This document shows positions 24,268 to 33,682 of a stretch of DNA of 64,000 bases, one piece after another. Under the pieces are notes generated by a model. That model worked only from the letters and a program-made list of their open reading frames with translations. It did no database searches and had not been told where the DNA came from. The position numbers were made by a program, and so were the translations under genes. Origin of the DNA: JAGVSR01 sp963825555 (GTDB lineage Bacteria; Pseudomonadota; Alphaproteobacteria; Rhizobiales; Hyphomicrobiaceae); contig CAWGTZ010000029.1 in the NCBI GenBank assembly GCA_963825555.1, forward strand, positions 1 to 64,000, given 5' to 3'. The first letter of the stretch is position 1; each line of letters begins with the position of its first letter.

Positions 24268-25200
24268 TCAAGGTAATGAATCAATAAATGTGACGATTTT
24301 GCTCGTTTGACTTTCCATTTCTTGCGTGGAAATGATCTTCCACGAACACATATTGCCATTGATCCATGTGGCCTGCCGTTTGATGTAGCGTCGCGTCTCC
24401 GCCTTACCCTCCGTGACGGCCTCACTGAGGCTCATTTCGCCCCGAAGGTGGGCGACGAGAGGCCTCAGTCCCAGGGCTCGCATGCCCGGCAGGGCCGGAT
24501 CCAGATCGAGGGCCGCGATGCGCTCCGCTTCTTCCAGTGCACCCTCCGCCATCATCCGGTCGAAGCGAGCCTCGCTGCGCTGGTGGAGTACCACCCGCTC
24601 GGGCATCACCACGAGCCGCACCGTCTCGTCGGGGCGCAACACCGGTCGCCCCGGCTCGGCCTGCCACTCGGAAAGTGGTCTTCCGGTAGCCTCGAGAACC
24701 TCCAGGGCCCTGACGATCCGCTGCGGGTCCGTCGGGCTGAGGCGAGAGGCGGTCAAAGCATCAAGTTCGGCGAGATGACGATGCAGCTTGCCCGGTCCGA
24801 TCCGGTCAGCCTCCCGCCGCCAGTGCTGCCGGATCTCTGGGGGGATGGCGGGAATGGGAGAGAGACCTTCGAGCAGCGCCTTGAAGTAAAGTCCCGTCCC
24901 ACCCACGACGATGGGACGCAAGCCTTCGGCCTGAACTTTGAAGATCGCGTCTTCGGCTTCGCGCACGAACCGCCCGACCGAGTAGCCTTCGCGCATAGGC
25001 ACGTGCCCATACAGTCGATGCGGAACCTGGGCCAACTCCTCTGCCTTTGGGCGCGCGGACAGAATGCGCAGTTCCTCATAGACCTGCATGCTGTCGGCAT
25101 TGAGGATCACGCCACGGGTTTCCCCCGCCAGACGCAAGGCAAGGGCGGATTTGCCGCTCGCGGTAGGTCCCGCAATCAGGATAGGTCTCATGTCAGCCAT
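24268..25200 (-). CDS. miaA: tRNA dimethylallyltransferase
   Basis: Adds a dimethylallyl group to A37 of tRNAs that read UNN codons, improving decoding. The 310-aa protein begins MADMRPILIAGPTASGKSALA (P-loop at about residues 10-18), followed by LNADSMQVYEELRILSARP and VVGGTGLYFKALLEGL, both diagnostic. The ATG at 25200 has AAGGAG upstream. Divergent from serB with 72 bases between the two starts, which therefore share a promoter region. Confidence 0.97.
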   Translation of the reverse strand: MADMRPILIAGPTASGKSALALRLAGETRGVILNADSMQVYEELRILSARPKAEELAQVPHRLYGHVPMREGYSVGRFVREAEDAIFKVQAEGLRPIVVGGTGLYFKALLEGLSPIPAIPPEIRQHWRREADRIGPGKLHRHLAELDALTASRLSPTDPQRIVRALEVLEATGRPLSEWQAEPGRPVLRPDETVRLVVMPERVVLHQRSEARFDRMMAEGALEEAERIAALDLDPALPGMRALGLRPLVAHLRGEMSLSEAVTEGKAETRRYIKRQATWINGNMCSWKIISTQEMESQTSKIVTFIDSLP

Positions 25201-25272
25201 CGTTCTCCTTAGCCGACGCGAAGGGGAACCGCCACACATCCCGCTTGTGCACCTGCCTTCGCCAGCAACTCA

Positions 25273-26247
25273 ATGGCCAGTATGCCCGCCTCGCTTTTTG
25301 CCCTCGTTCTGACAGCCGATCCCGCATCAGGCGCGCTGGAGCCCGAACTCATCGAACGCACCGGCGAACTCCTCAATGGCCGCGGTGGCGGTCGCTGGCT
25401 TCAGTCCGGGGCCGCATTCGAATGGGTCTTTGCCGCATCCGCCAGCGACCCGGTCACCCTGCGCACCACCATGACTGCGCACCTGCATGGCCTGCCGATC
25501 GACGTCAACGTCGTTCCCGCCGACCCGGCAGGGCGCATCAAGCGGCTCCTCGTCGCCGATATGGACTCAACCCTGATCCAGCAGGAGATGATCGACGAAC
25601 TGGCCGAACTTGCGGGGCGGCGCGACGAGATCGCAGCGATCACCCTCAAGGCCATGCAAGGGGAGATGGAATTCACGACGTCGCTGTTGCAGCGCGTCAG
25701 CCTGCTCGCTGGCCTGACGACCGACGATCTGGCCCGCGCGGGCCAACGCATCTCCCTCACCCCTGGCGCCCGCGCCCTGATGGCCGGCATGACGGCCGAG
25801 GGGGCACGAACCGCACTGATCTCGAGCGGTTTCACGGTTTTCACCGCGCAGGTGGCCACGATGCTCGACCTGAAGACGCATCACGGCAACGTTCTGGAAC
25901 TCGAACACGGCTGCCTGACCGGCAGGATCCGGGCGCCGGTCCTTAATGCGCGCGCCAAGCGCGACATCCTTTTGGATTTGGCTGCCGATGCCGATCTGGA
26001 GCTATCCCACGTCGTTGCCGTCGGCGATGGAGCCAATGACCTGCCGATGCTGGAAGCGGCCGGACTTGGCGTGGCCTTCCGGGCCAAGCGGATCGTGCGG
26101 GAGGCCATGGCGGCGCGCATGGGCGGCGCCGTGATCGATCATGGCGACCTCACAGCCCTTCTGCATCTTCAGGGCCTCACATCGCCAGCGAACGAGACGA
26201 CGTCGGGCACAAGCCCTTCTGGAGCGGATCTTAAGCGGATATGGTAA
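25273..26247 (+). CDS. serB: phosphoserine phosphatase
   Basis: Last step of serine synthesis: hydrolyses L-3-phosphoserine. The 324-aa HAD enzyme has the nucleophile motif ADMDSTLIQQEMIDE (D96 nucleophile, D98 acid/base), the Ser motif SSGF near 178, and the C-terminal GDGANDLPML loop near 257. An N-terminal ~85-residue region fits an ACT-like regulatory domain. A C-terminal extension of about 20 residues after LHLQGL is unusual but small. Starts are possible at 25273 or 25282. Confidence 0.97.
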   Translation: MASMPASLFALVLTADPASGALEPELIERTGELLNGRGGGRWLQSGAAFEWVFAASASDPVTLRTTMTAHLHGLPIDVNVVPADPAGRIKRLLVADMDSTLIQQEMIDELAELAGRRDEIAAITLKAMQGEMEFTTSLLQRVSLLAGLTTDDLARAGQRISLTPGARALMAGMTAEGARTALISSGFTVFTAQVATMLDLKTHHGNVLELEHGCLTGRIRAPVLNARAKRDILLDLAADADLELSHVVAVGDGANDLPMLEAAGLGVAFRAKRIVREAMAARMGGAVIDHGDLTALLHLQGLTSPANETTSGTSPSGADLKRIW

Positions 26248-26283
26248 GCTCGCGGTATTTCGACGGCGGGGTTGGGGGCGGAC

Positions 26284-27285
26284 GTGGGTGACATTCTATT
26301 TCTGATCGGCGGCTTCGTGCTGCTGGTGATTGGCGGCGAGTTGCTGGTAAGGGGAGCGGTCGCGATTGCCGAGAGGCTCGGCATGTCGCCCCTGCTCATC
26401 GGCCTGACGCTCGTCGGCTTCGGCACATCTGCCCCCGAACTCGTCACAAGCGTGCAGGCGGCGATGGCCGGGTCGCCCGGCATCGCCGTCGGCAACATCG
26501 TCGGCTCCAACATCTCCAACACCCTGCTGATCCTCGGCCTCTCGGCCCTCATCACACCCATGGCCGTGCAGTCGGCCGCGCTGCGCCGCGATGGTGTCGT
26601 GGTCCTGCTGACAACGCTTTTGTTCGTTGTCATCAGCTATCTCTACACACTGGACCGGATTGCGGGCGCCATCTTCATCGGCCTTCTGGCAAGCTACCTG
26701 TTCTATGCCTATCGCCAGGAGAGGACCGCAACGGCCGATGGCCACACTTCGGCTTTCGAAAAGGCAGAGGCCTACGACGAGTTGCGTGAAGGCCCCATCC
26801 TGCACCAGACGGAAGTGAAGAATTGGGCCGAGCGAATTGGCCCGTTCTTGCCGACGCTGATGGCGCTCGGCGGTTTGGCAATTGTCGTCCTGGGCGGCAA
26901 GCTGCTCGTCGAGGGCGCCATCGGCATCGCACGCATACTCGGCATGACCGAAACCGTCATCGGCCTCACCGTCGTAGCGATCGGCACCTCCATGCCCGAG
27001 TTCGTTACATCCGTCGTGGCCGCGATCCGCAAGCACGGCGATGTAGCCATTGGCAACATCATGGGCTCCAACATCTATAACATCTTGGGTATCGGTGGCG
27101 TCACCGGCCTGCTGTCCCCGACCTCGGTGCCGGCCGAGATCGTCACCTTCGACAATCTCATTATGCTCGGCGCCAGCTTCGCCATGCTCGCTTTCGCCTG
27201 GAGCGGCTATCGCATCAACAGGGCCGAAGGCCTGATCCTGCTCACGGGCTATGTGAGCTATATCTATCTGCTGTTGCCGAAGTAG
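26284..27285 (+). CDS. calcium/sodium antiporter (CaCA family)
   Basis: Inner-membrane cation exchanger of the YrbG-like CaCA family that probably swaps Ca2+ for Na+ or H+. The 333-aa protein has about ten helices and the two inverted alpha repeats: GLTLVGFGTSAPELVTS with NIVGSNISNTLLILG, and GLTVVAIGTSMPEFVTS with NIMGSNIYNILGIGG. A cytoplasmic loop of about 60 residues separates the halves. The GTG at 26284 with GGGGGCG upstream is preferred over the TTG 12 bases earlier. It follows serB by 36 bases, so read-through is possible. Ion specificity is inferred from the family. Confidence 0.93.
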   Translation: MGDILFLIGGFVLLVIGGELLVRGAVAIAERLGMSPLLIGLTLVGFGTSAPELVTSVQAAMAGSPGIAVGNIVGSNISNTLLILGLSALITPMAVQSAALRRDGVVVLLTTLLFVVISYLYTLDRIAGAIFIGLLASYLFYAYRQERTATADGHTSAFEKAEAYDELREGPILHQTEVKNWAERIGPFLPTLMALGGLAIVVLGGKLLVEGAIGIARILGMTETVIGLTVVAIGTSMPEFVTSVVAAIRKHGDVAIGNIMGSNIYNILGIGGVTGLLSPTSVPAEIVTFDNLIMLGASFAMLAFAWSGYRINRAEGLILLTGYVSYIYLLLPK

Positions 27286-27288
27286 CGC

Positions 27289-27990
27289 TTATCCGCGCTG
27301 CGGAAAAAGGCTCAGCCATAATTCCCGCAGCATCTGGCGCGCCCGCTGGGCCAGCACGCGCAGTCGCGGTTTCCAGCGCTTCCAAGCTTGCTTGGCCTCC
27401 AGGCGAATGCGCGTCTTGACCATGCGCCCATAACGCCAGACCCAAGAGGCGCGGATTTGGGCAAACAGCGCGTCCTTCCACGGCATGAACCATTGATAGG
27501 CGCGCGCGAACCACGAGATACGCATGAGGGCCGGCTTGGTGAGCATGAAGAGACGCGCGACGAGCGCCGTAGATGCGATCTTGGCGGCGATGAACGTGGC
27601 CGTCGCGGTCACCACCTGCCCCTTGGCCAGCAGCCACATGGCGCCGATCTTGACGGGAAAGAGGATCGCCGTCGGCAGCGCGAAGACCAGAAGCGATGGA
27701 TATGGCGGCAGGCTCGCGATCAGCGCTTCGAACTTGGCAATGAGCCGGAAACGCGCGAGCCAGCCCAGAGCATCCGAGAGCGGCTTCCAGCCCCATTCCT
27801 CGAACAGGACGATCAGCGCGGCGAGAATCTGCAGCCCCATCATGAGGGGCGGCCGCAGCGCGGCCCAGGCGAGATGCAAGAGCACACGCAGGCCCGCAAG
27901 AACGAGCCGCACGCCTTCTGCCATGCCTTTCGCGAGTTTTGCCAACATTGCTTTCCCGGGCCCCGCCCCGGCCACCCGGGGAGCCATCAT
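27289..27990 (-). CDS. hypothetical membrane protein, 233 aa
   Basis: Not recognised as a named family. At least two hydrophobic segments: LMMGLQILAALIVLFEEWGW (about residues 50-69) and a pair around SLLVFALPTAILFPVKIGAMW and TATATFIAAKIASTALVARLF (about 100-145). The last ~70 residues are strongly basic (KTRIRLEAKQAWKRWKPRL) and probably cytoplasmic. The start is uncertain: ATG 27990 is used, but a TTG at 28032 overlaps the stop of the upstream ABC exporter, so the reading could be longer and coupled. It converges with the antiporter gene, only three bases separating the stops. Co-transcription with the exporter suggests a linked role. Confidence 0.75.
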   Translation of the reverse strand: MMAPRVAGAGPGKAMLAKLAKGMAEGVRLVLAGLRVLLHLAWAALRPPLMMGLQILAALIVLFEEWGWKPLSDALGWLARFRLIAKFEALIASLPPYPSLLVFALPTAILFPVKIGAMWLLAKGQVVTATATFIAAKIASTALVARLFMLTKPALMRISWFARAYQWFMPWKDALFAQIRASWVWRYGRMVKTRIRLEAKQAWKRWKPRLRVLAQRARQMLRELWLSLFPQRG

Positions 27991-28028
27991 CTTAGGCTTA
28001 AACAGCCTGAAGACGGGTAAATCCCCCG

Positions 28029-29990
28029 TCAAAGCACCCCGGGAAACACCGCATCGGCCGGCCGCAGGGCGCCTGTCCGCTGGGCCTCCTCAAGCGCGGC
28101 GGCCAACTCCTCGCGGGCCTTCTCCGCCTGGCGCTGCCGGTTCCACAAGCTGGCGTAGAGCCCGTTGCGGGCGATCAGTTCGGCGTGCGTGCCCTGCTCC
28201 ACCAGCTCGCCCTTGTCCAGCACGATGATGTTGTCCGCATGCACGATGGTGGACAGGCGATGGGCGATGACGAGCGTCGTGCGGTCCTTCGTGGCCCGGT
28301 CGAGCGCATCCTGGATTTCCTTCTCGGTATGGCTGTCCAGGGCGCTTGTCGCCTCGTCCAGCATCAGGATCGGCGGTCCCTTGAGCAGTGTGCGCGCAAT
28401 GGCAACACGCTGTTTCTCACCGCCAGAAAGCTTCAGTCCGCGCTCGCCCACCATGGTCTTGTAGCCCTGCGGCAAGCCTTTGACGAATTCGTCGATCTGC
28501 GCGAGACGGGCAGCCGCGATTACCTCTTCGTCACTGGCTCCGGGCCGGCCGTAGCGGATGTTGTAGAGGATCGTGTCGTTGAACAGCACGGTATCTTGCG
28601 GCACGACACCGATGGCCGCGCGCAGCGATGTCTGCGTCACGTCTCGGATGTCCTGACCGTCGATCGTCACGCGGCCCGACTGGATGTCGTAGAAGCGAAA
28701 AAGGATGCGCGAGATCGTGGACTTGCCCGCGCCCGACGGTCCCACGATAGCAACCATCTTCCCGGCTGGCACATCGAAGGAAACATTCTTCAGGATCGGC
28801 CTGTCGGGATCATAGGCAAACGAGACGTTCTCGAAGCGGATGGCCCCGCTGGCGACATTCAGCGACTTGGCACCGGGTCTGTCCTGTACCTCCGGGTGCT
28901 CTTCCAGGATAGCAAACATCGTCTCCAGATCGACAAGGCCCTGCTTGATCTCCCGATACACCATGCCCATGAAATTCAGCGGCATGTAGAGCTGGATCAG
29001 CATCGCGTTGATCATGACGAAATCGCCGATCGTATGCGTGCCCGCCACCACACCGCGCGCTGCCAGCCACATCACAAGCGTCATGCCGACCGTGAAGATG
29101 AGCGCCTGGCCCGAGTTGAGCACGCCGAGTGAGGTGAAGGTCTTTACTGCCGCCTTCTCATAGCGCTGCATGGCCGAATCGAAGCGCCGGCTCTCGACAT
29201 CCTCGTTGCCGAAGTACTTGACCGTCTCGAAGTTCAAGAGGCTGTCGACGGCCTTGGTGTTGGCCTCTGTGTCGCTCTCGTTCATCTCGCGCCGGATGGC
29301 GATACGGCGCTCCGAAGCGGAGAACGTAAACCACATGTAAGCGGCAATGGTGAGCAGAAGGATCACCACATAAGTCCAGTTGAAGAAGTAGATGAGCAAC
29401 GCGCAGACGAGGATCAGTTCCAGAAGCGTCGGCGCCAACTGCAAGATCCCCATGCGCAGGATAAGATCGACGCCACGCGTACCGCGCTCGATCACGCGCG
29501 ACAGACCGCCCGTCCGCCGCTCTAAGTGGAAACGCAGCGACAGCTTATGCAGGTGCTCGAAGGTGCGGTTATTGAGAGACCGCACGGCGTTCTGGCCGAC
29601 CTTGGTGAAAAGCACGTCGCGGATCTGGTTCAGCACCATGGCGAGGACGCGACCGATGCCGTAGGCCAGAATGAGCAGCGTGGCGCCGAAGGCAAGATCG
29701 CCTGCCCCCAGAGACGTCATCGTGGGTGCGTCCGCCGCCAGCCAATCCGTCGCGTACTTGAAGACGACGGGAATTGCGATCGTCACCAGCTTGGCGATCA
29801 CCAGCATGAGGAAGGCCAGCGCCACATTGAAGCGCAGATCGGCGCGCCCAGCAGGCCAGATGAAAGGCAGAAGCCCCTTGAAGACGGTCCAGTGATCGGC
29901 CCGGCTGTTCAGACCCAGAAGGTTCGGATTCTCACCCCTTGCAACGACAGGATGATGCGGCGCGCGCGGGGTCGAGGTCGGAGGAGACAT
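28029..29990 (-). CDS. ABC exporter, Atm1/ABCB7 type
   Basis: Half-transporter with fused membrane and ATP-binding domains, related to Atm1 exporters of glutathione-linked sulfur or metal compounds. The 653-aa protein has six helices in about residues 60-350, an NVSFAYDPDRPIL A-loop, Walker A GPSGAGKST, signature LSGGEKQRVAIARTLL, Walker B ILMLDEATSALD and H-loop VIAHRLST. The segment DLETMFAILEEHPEVQDRPGA before the ATPase domain is typical of the Atm1 group. The ATG at 29990 is chosen; the earlier frame is not conserved. The next gene downstream is the unrecognised membrane protein at 27289-27990. Confidence 0.93.
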   Translation of the reverse strand: MSPPTSTPRAPHHPVVARGENPNLLGLNSRADHWTVFKGLLPFIWPAGRADLRFNVALAFLMLVIAKLVTIAIPVVFKYATDWLAADAPTMTSLGAGDLAFGATLLILAYGIGRVLAMVLNQIRDVLFTKVGQNAVRSLNNRTFEHLHKLSLRFHLERRTGGLSRVIERGTRGVDLILRMGILQLAPTLLELILVCALLIYFFNWTYVVILLLTIAAYMWFTFSASERRIAIRREMNESDTEANTKAVDSLLNFETVKYFGNEDVESRRFDSAMQRYEKAAVKTFTSLGVLNSGQALIFTVGMTLVMWLAARGVVAGTHTIGDFVMINAMLIQLYMPLNFMGMVYREIKQGLVDLETMFAILEEHPEVQDRPGAKSLNVASGAIRFENVSFAYDPDRPILKNVSFDVPAGKMVAIVGPSGAGKSTISRILFRFYDIQSGRVTIDGQDIRDVTQTSLRAAIGVVPQDTVLFNDTILYNIRYGRPGASDEEVIAAARLAQIDEFVKGLPQGYKTMVGERGLKLSGGEKQRVAIARTLLKGPPILMLDEATSALDSHTEKEIQDALDRATKDRTTLVIAHRLSTIVHADNIIVLDKGELVEQGTHAELIARNGLYASLWNRQRQAEKAREELAAALEEAQRTGALRPADAVFPGVL

Positions 29991-30164
29991 GAACCAATGT
30001 GCCTGTGGACTGGGAGAATATGATCCAAGCGCTCTCGCTCGTCGTCGTGACGGGCGTCCGCGAGGAGATCGGCACCATACCGCGCCTTGCCATTCGGAAT
30101 CCAGAAGCCTTATCGAGGCACCCTGGGCCGCATGCAGACCATGGCGACACAAGGACGCGCGGCC

Positions 30165-31568
30165 TCATCGGCACCTTTTTGGCAGCCGCAGCGCAAGGCA
30201 CGGGCGCACTATATGCGGGCTTGAGAGCCGCGAGCGGTTGGCGCGGTAGATGCGCGGGTAGGCCGTACCGGTTCCATAAAAGCGCTTCGCGATGCCCCAG
30301 AGCGTATCGTCGCTGCCCGTGCGATACCAGCGCCGACCGTGACGCTTGAACACGCGGCCTGTCCGGCAACGGCTCGAAACGTGCCGCCTCTTGGCTTTCG
30401 CCGGCCGCGCGTGAGGCACGGCGCGTGCCGAAACGAATGTATTCAGCTCGATCTCGTCGCGATCGGACTCGGCGACCTCTGCGTCTTCGTCGGCAGGAGC
30501 CGTCACGCGGTCACCCGGCAGCGTGAAAGGTTCAAGCGTGATCTGCACCCGTCTGGAGGTCGAGGAGGGTTCGGCCTCGATTTCTTTGCGAGCTTCTGGC
30601 TTGCGTTTTTCCGCAGCGGCTTTCTCGAGTTCCTTCAGACTTTCGGCAATGCGTTTATCGGCCTCCGCCTTTCTCCGCTCCAGCTCCTGCGCCTTCCGGC
30701 GCTCCGCATCATCTTTTCGTGCCTTTGCATCAGCCGCCTTCGCGGCCTCTTCGGCCCGGCGGGCCGCATCCTGCCTGCGCTTTTCAGCTGCCGCCTCTTC
30801 CACCGCGCGCCGCTCCTCGGCGATGCGGCGCGCGGCTTCGCCTGAGGTTATCTCCTCACCGTCTTCCTTGGTCGCTATCGTGCCGTCCGGGCTTGGCACG
30901 GTGAGCTTTTCGACGATCTCGTCCTGATAGGCGCGCGCGGACCTCTTCAGCCATTCGACCAAGACCGTGAGCGTTCCTCGATCGGCCTGAGACGTACCAT
31001 TCGCGCCAGAATCTGTTTTCGCAGTCTCCAGCGCGCTCTTGTCTTGCGCTTTGACGGCCGCCTCATCCGGAACAAGCTCTTCGAACGCCTGCCCCGCGGC
31101 CTGCGCGAGGGCTTCGGCGCGCAGCCGTATCTGCTCCTCTACACGGGCCCCGCTTTCATCCCGGCCGCCGTCGTAGGGAACCACGGTGTCTTCACCGAGA
31201 ACTGTCGGAACGGAAATCCGCACCTCGTCGCCCGGCACGAGCGGACTTCCGCCGTTCCCGACGGCAGACACCTGTATCCGATGCACCCCGGGCGCCAACC
31301 CCTCCTCAACAATGACGCGCCAGCGCCCGTTGTCGGCGACTTTCACCTCACCCAACGGGCGCTCCTGCGACAGGAGACGCACCACGCTGCCCGGCGGTCC
31401 GTTGCCGCCGAACTCGGAAGGCCCTCGCGCGAGGACAACGACTGTCTCGATGGTTGGCGCCGGAAAATCCACGCCTGCGCGGTCGGGGGCCTGAGCGTGC
31501 GCCGTCGTGGCCAGTGTCATCAGGAACACCATCCCCATGAGCGCAGCGCATATTCGGGGGCGGCTCAT
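30165..31568 (-). CDS. exported LysM domain protein with Ig-like and coiled-coil regions
   Basis: A 467-aa envelope protein. Signal peptide to about residue 26, then an Ig-like module (FGGNGPPGSVVRLLSQE, GRWRVIVEEGLAPGVHRIQVSA, PGDEVRISVP) typical of alphaproteobacterial LysM proteins, a linker, a long Ala/Glu/Arg/Lys coiled coil (about 245-355, EERRAVEEAAAEKRRQDAAR and similar), a basic linker, and a C-terminal LysM domain (SDDTLWGIAKRFYGTGTAYP, then NRSRLSSPHIVRPCLALRLP) that should bind peptidoglycan. The ATG at 31568 starts the signal. Role inferred: linking the cell wall to another envelope part. Confidence 0.88.
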   Translation of the reverse strand: MSRPRICAALMGMVFLMTLATTAHAQAPDRAGVDFPAPTIETVVVLARGPSEFGGNGPPGSVVRLLSQERPLGEVKVADNGRWRVIVEEGLAPGVHRIQVSAVGNGGSPLVPGDEVRISVPTVLGEDTVVPYDGGRDESGARVEEQIRLRAEALAQAAGQAFEELVPDEAAVKAQDKSALETAKTDSGANGTSQADRGTLTVLVEWLKRSARAYQDEIVEKLTVPSPDGTIATKEDGEEITSGEAARRIAEERRAVEEAAAEKRRQDAARRAEEAAKAADAKARKDDAERRKAQELERRKAEADKRIAESLKELEKAAAEKRKPEARKEIEAEPSSTSRRVQITLEPFTLPGDRVTAPADEDAEVAESDRDEIELNTFVSARAVPHARPAKAKRRHVSSRCRTGRVFKRHGRRWYRTGSDDTLWGIAKRFYGTGTAYPRIYRANRSRLSSPHIVRPCLALRLPKRCR

Positions 31569-31841
31569 GACCACGGCACCATCGCTCCCCTCCCTGCTGA
31601 ACCGTCGTCCCCGCCGAGGTATTTCTGTAATACGCTGATGACAATCCTGCGGCATCAAGGGATCCGGCGGCTAGGGCGCGTGGGCAGATGGTGTCTTGCG
31701 TATGGCCACCAGAATTGAACCCTCTGCCTGGACTTCGACACACCATGCCACCACATTCGCTGAAGGCCCATTCTCACCGAGAATGAACGCGATCAACTTA
31801 AAGAATGGAACGAGGCCCGCTTTTGGGGCTCGCATGCAAGA

Positions 31842-32516
31842 ATGAAATCAGACAAATCCCAGGCTCTCAAGTCAGCCGATCGTGCATTAACCGTAAAGAG
31901 CTCCCGCAAGGGCCGGCCTCAACCCTCTCGCTCGGTCTGCGTCTATTGCGGTTCTGGCGAAGGCAGCAATCCGGCCTATGCCGCGTCCGCGCGTATTCTC
32001 GGCAAGAGCCTTGCAGAGGCTGGGCTCGGCCTCGTCTACGGTGGCGGTAGCCTCGGCCTGATGGGCGAAGTGGCCCGCGCGACTCTCCAGGCGGGCGGCC
32101 ACGTGACCGGCATCATCCCCGGCTTCCTTACCGAGCGCGAGTTGATGCTGAAGGACGTGAACGACCTCATTGTCACCGACGACATGCACGAACGCAAACA
32201 GCTGATGTTTGAATGTTCATCGGCCTTTGTCGCGCTGCCGGGGGAAATCGGCACCCTGGAGGAACTCGTCGAGCAGCTGACCTGGTCACAGCTCGGCCGG
32301 CACACGAAACCTATCGTGGTCGCCAACATTGCCGAATTCTGGTCTCCGTTTCTCAACCTTCTGGCACACATGAAGACTGATGGCTTCATACGCGCCGGGA
32401 TCGAGGTGCGCTTCCACGTCGTCGAAGAGGCACATCACATCGTACCCGCCGTTCTTGCGGCACTGGAACAGAAGGCCCCAAGCGAGGAGGATCTCAGCAT
32501 TATCGCCAAGTTTTGA
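31842..32516 (+). CDS. LOG family protein (cytokinin riboside 5'-monophosphate phosphoribohydrolase-like)
   Basis: Members cleave the N-glycosidic bond of nucleoside 5'-monophosphates such as AMP. The 224-aa protein begins with a basic ~30-residue extension, then SVCVYCGSGEGSNPAYAASA, GLVYGGGSLGLMGEVA and DMHERKQLMFECSSAFVALP, all diagnostic. The second signature, normally PGGxGTxxE, reads PGEIGTLEE here, with Glu replacing the second Gly of the phosphate-binding turn. The HxRK and catalytic Glu are kept. The effect on activity is unclear. It has its own upstream region of 270 bases. Confidence 0.9.
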   Translation: MKSDKSQALKSADRALTVKSSRKGRPQPSRSVCVYCGSGEGSNPAYAASARILGKSLAEAGLGLVYGGGSLGLMGEVARATLQAGGHVTGIIPGFLTERELMLKDVNDLIVTDDMHERKQLMFECSSAFVALPGEIGTLEELVEQLTWSQLGRHTKPIVVANIAEFWSPFLNLLAHMKTDGFIRAGIEVRFHVVEEAHHIVPAVLAALEQKAPSEEDLSIIAKF

Positions 32517-32652
32517 ACAGGTCCCTGTCCGCCACGCAGGGAATAATGCCAGCGCCGCAGCCGTTGTCCTGCCGTATTGCCGCGTTCCTTTTGGGTTTCG
32601 GCCCAACGCAAGTTATTGCGCCATCAAGCCGAAATGCGGACTGGGAGGTCAC

Positions 32653-33624
32653 ATGAGCGACGAACTGAGCGCCGGACCGCGGGCCGTCCATCGGGCCCAC
32701 AACGTCACGCAGTCGATGCTACTTCTCGCATCCCTCGGCCTTACGGCGGGGTTGAGTTCCTATCTGCTGGCGGGCCTCGGCGGCGTGATCCTGGTCGCCT
32801 TTCTGCTGATTGCGCTGGCGGCCTCCGCCCCACGCCTGCCGGCCGAGACCCTGATGCGTCTCTACAGGGCGCGTCTTGTCACCCCCGACGACAGCCAGCT
32901 TTCCAGTCTCGTCGACGTGATTTCCTGGCGCGCCGGACTGCCGCGTCGTCCCGATCTCTATCTCATCCCGAGCCTCACAATATACGCCTTTGCGGCCGGT
33001 ACCGAGGAACGGCCCGCCATAGCGATTTCGGAAGGTCTTGTGCGCCGTCTGACGCTGCGCGAGATCGCAGGAGTCATTGCCCATGAAACGAGCCACATTC
33101 GCAACGGCGATCTGTGGATCATGGGGCTTGCTGACGTTGCAGCCCGCGTGCTGCAGGGCATTTCCTATCTGGCAATCGCGCTGGCTGGGTTGAATCTCGT
33201 GATTGAAATGCGTGGCGGCGAAACGCTGTCGTGGGCCGGGATCGCGTTGCTCTATCTGACGCCGGCCATACTCAACATGCTGCAGCTCGCCCTTTCGCGA
33301 GCGCGCGAATACGAGGCCGACCGGCAAGCTGCCGCACTGACTGGCGACGCGCTCGGCCTCGCATCGGCTTTGCGCCGCGTGGATATCTACACCGGACACT
33401 TTCTGGAAGACCTGACACCCCCCGTTCCGGCACGCCGTGTGCCTCAACCCTCGTTGCTGCGCACGCATCCCCCGGCGGAAGAGCGCGTCGCGCGGCTTCT
33501 GGCCCTCGACAGTCCGCCGGCCGCTGATCCGCTGGTTATCGTCGAGCGCCCGATGATGTCGCTCGTCGGCATGGGGCCGGCCACACTTCGGCCCCGATAT
33601 CGCTGGCCAGGCCTTTGGTACTGA
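32653..33624 (+). CDS. M48 family membrane metalloprotease (HtpX-like)
   Basis: Zinc protease at the inner membrane with the M48 HExxH core, a family used in membrane-protein quality control. The 323-aa protein has two N-terminal helices (about 20-58), the zinc motif VIAHETSHIRNGD (H144, E145, H148), the third ligand in AREYEADRQAAALTG (E221), and two helices around 165-210. The ATG at 32653 has GGGAGGTCAC just upstream, so the longer in-frame upstream reading is rejected. It follows the LOG gene by 136 bases on the same strand. A C-terminal Pro-rich tail is present. Confidence 0.93.
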   Translation: MSDELSAGPRAVHRAHNVTQSMLLLASLGLTAGLSSYLLAGLGGVILVAFLLIALAASAPRLPAETLMRLYRARLVTPDDSQLSSLVDVISWRAGLPRRPDLYLIPSLTIYAFAAGTEERPAIAISEGLVRRLTLREIAGVIAHETSHIRNGDLWIMGLADVAARVLQGISYLAIALAGLNLVIEMRGGETLSWAGIALLYLTPAILNMLQLALSRAREYEADRQAAALTGDALGLASALRRVDIYTGHFLEDLTPPVPARRVPQPSLLRTHPPAEERVARLLALDSPPAADPLVIVERPMMSLVGMGPATLRPRYRWPGLWY

Positions 33625-33647
33625 ACCCCGGAACTTACTTGGAGAAG

Positions 33648-33682
33648 CGCGCCGCCGGGCCGCGCGCCCGCCCGGCGGCGCG
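33648..33682. other. GC-only hairpin between M48 and DUF6600 genes
   Basis: A 13-bp perfect inverted repeat (CGCGCCGCCGGGC at 33648-33660 with its complement at 33670-33682) around a 9-base GC loop, 24 bases after the M48 stop. There is no T run on either strand, so it is not a classical terminator; it may slow polymerase or protect the M48 mRNA 3' end. Confidence 0.8.

Noticed and set aside
22445..24310. 621-aa plus-strand frame antisense to ilvB
   Set aside because: A long open frame caused by codon bias in the high-GC antisense strand; the composition (His/Arg/Asp-rich) is typical of such shadows.
31569..31841. A possible tRNA-like segment around GAATTGAACCCTCTGCC
   Set aside because: The T-loop-like string is not matched by acceptor or anticodon stems on either strand.
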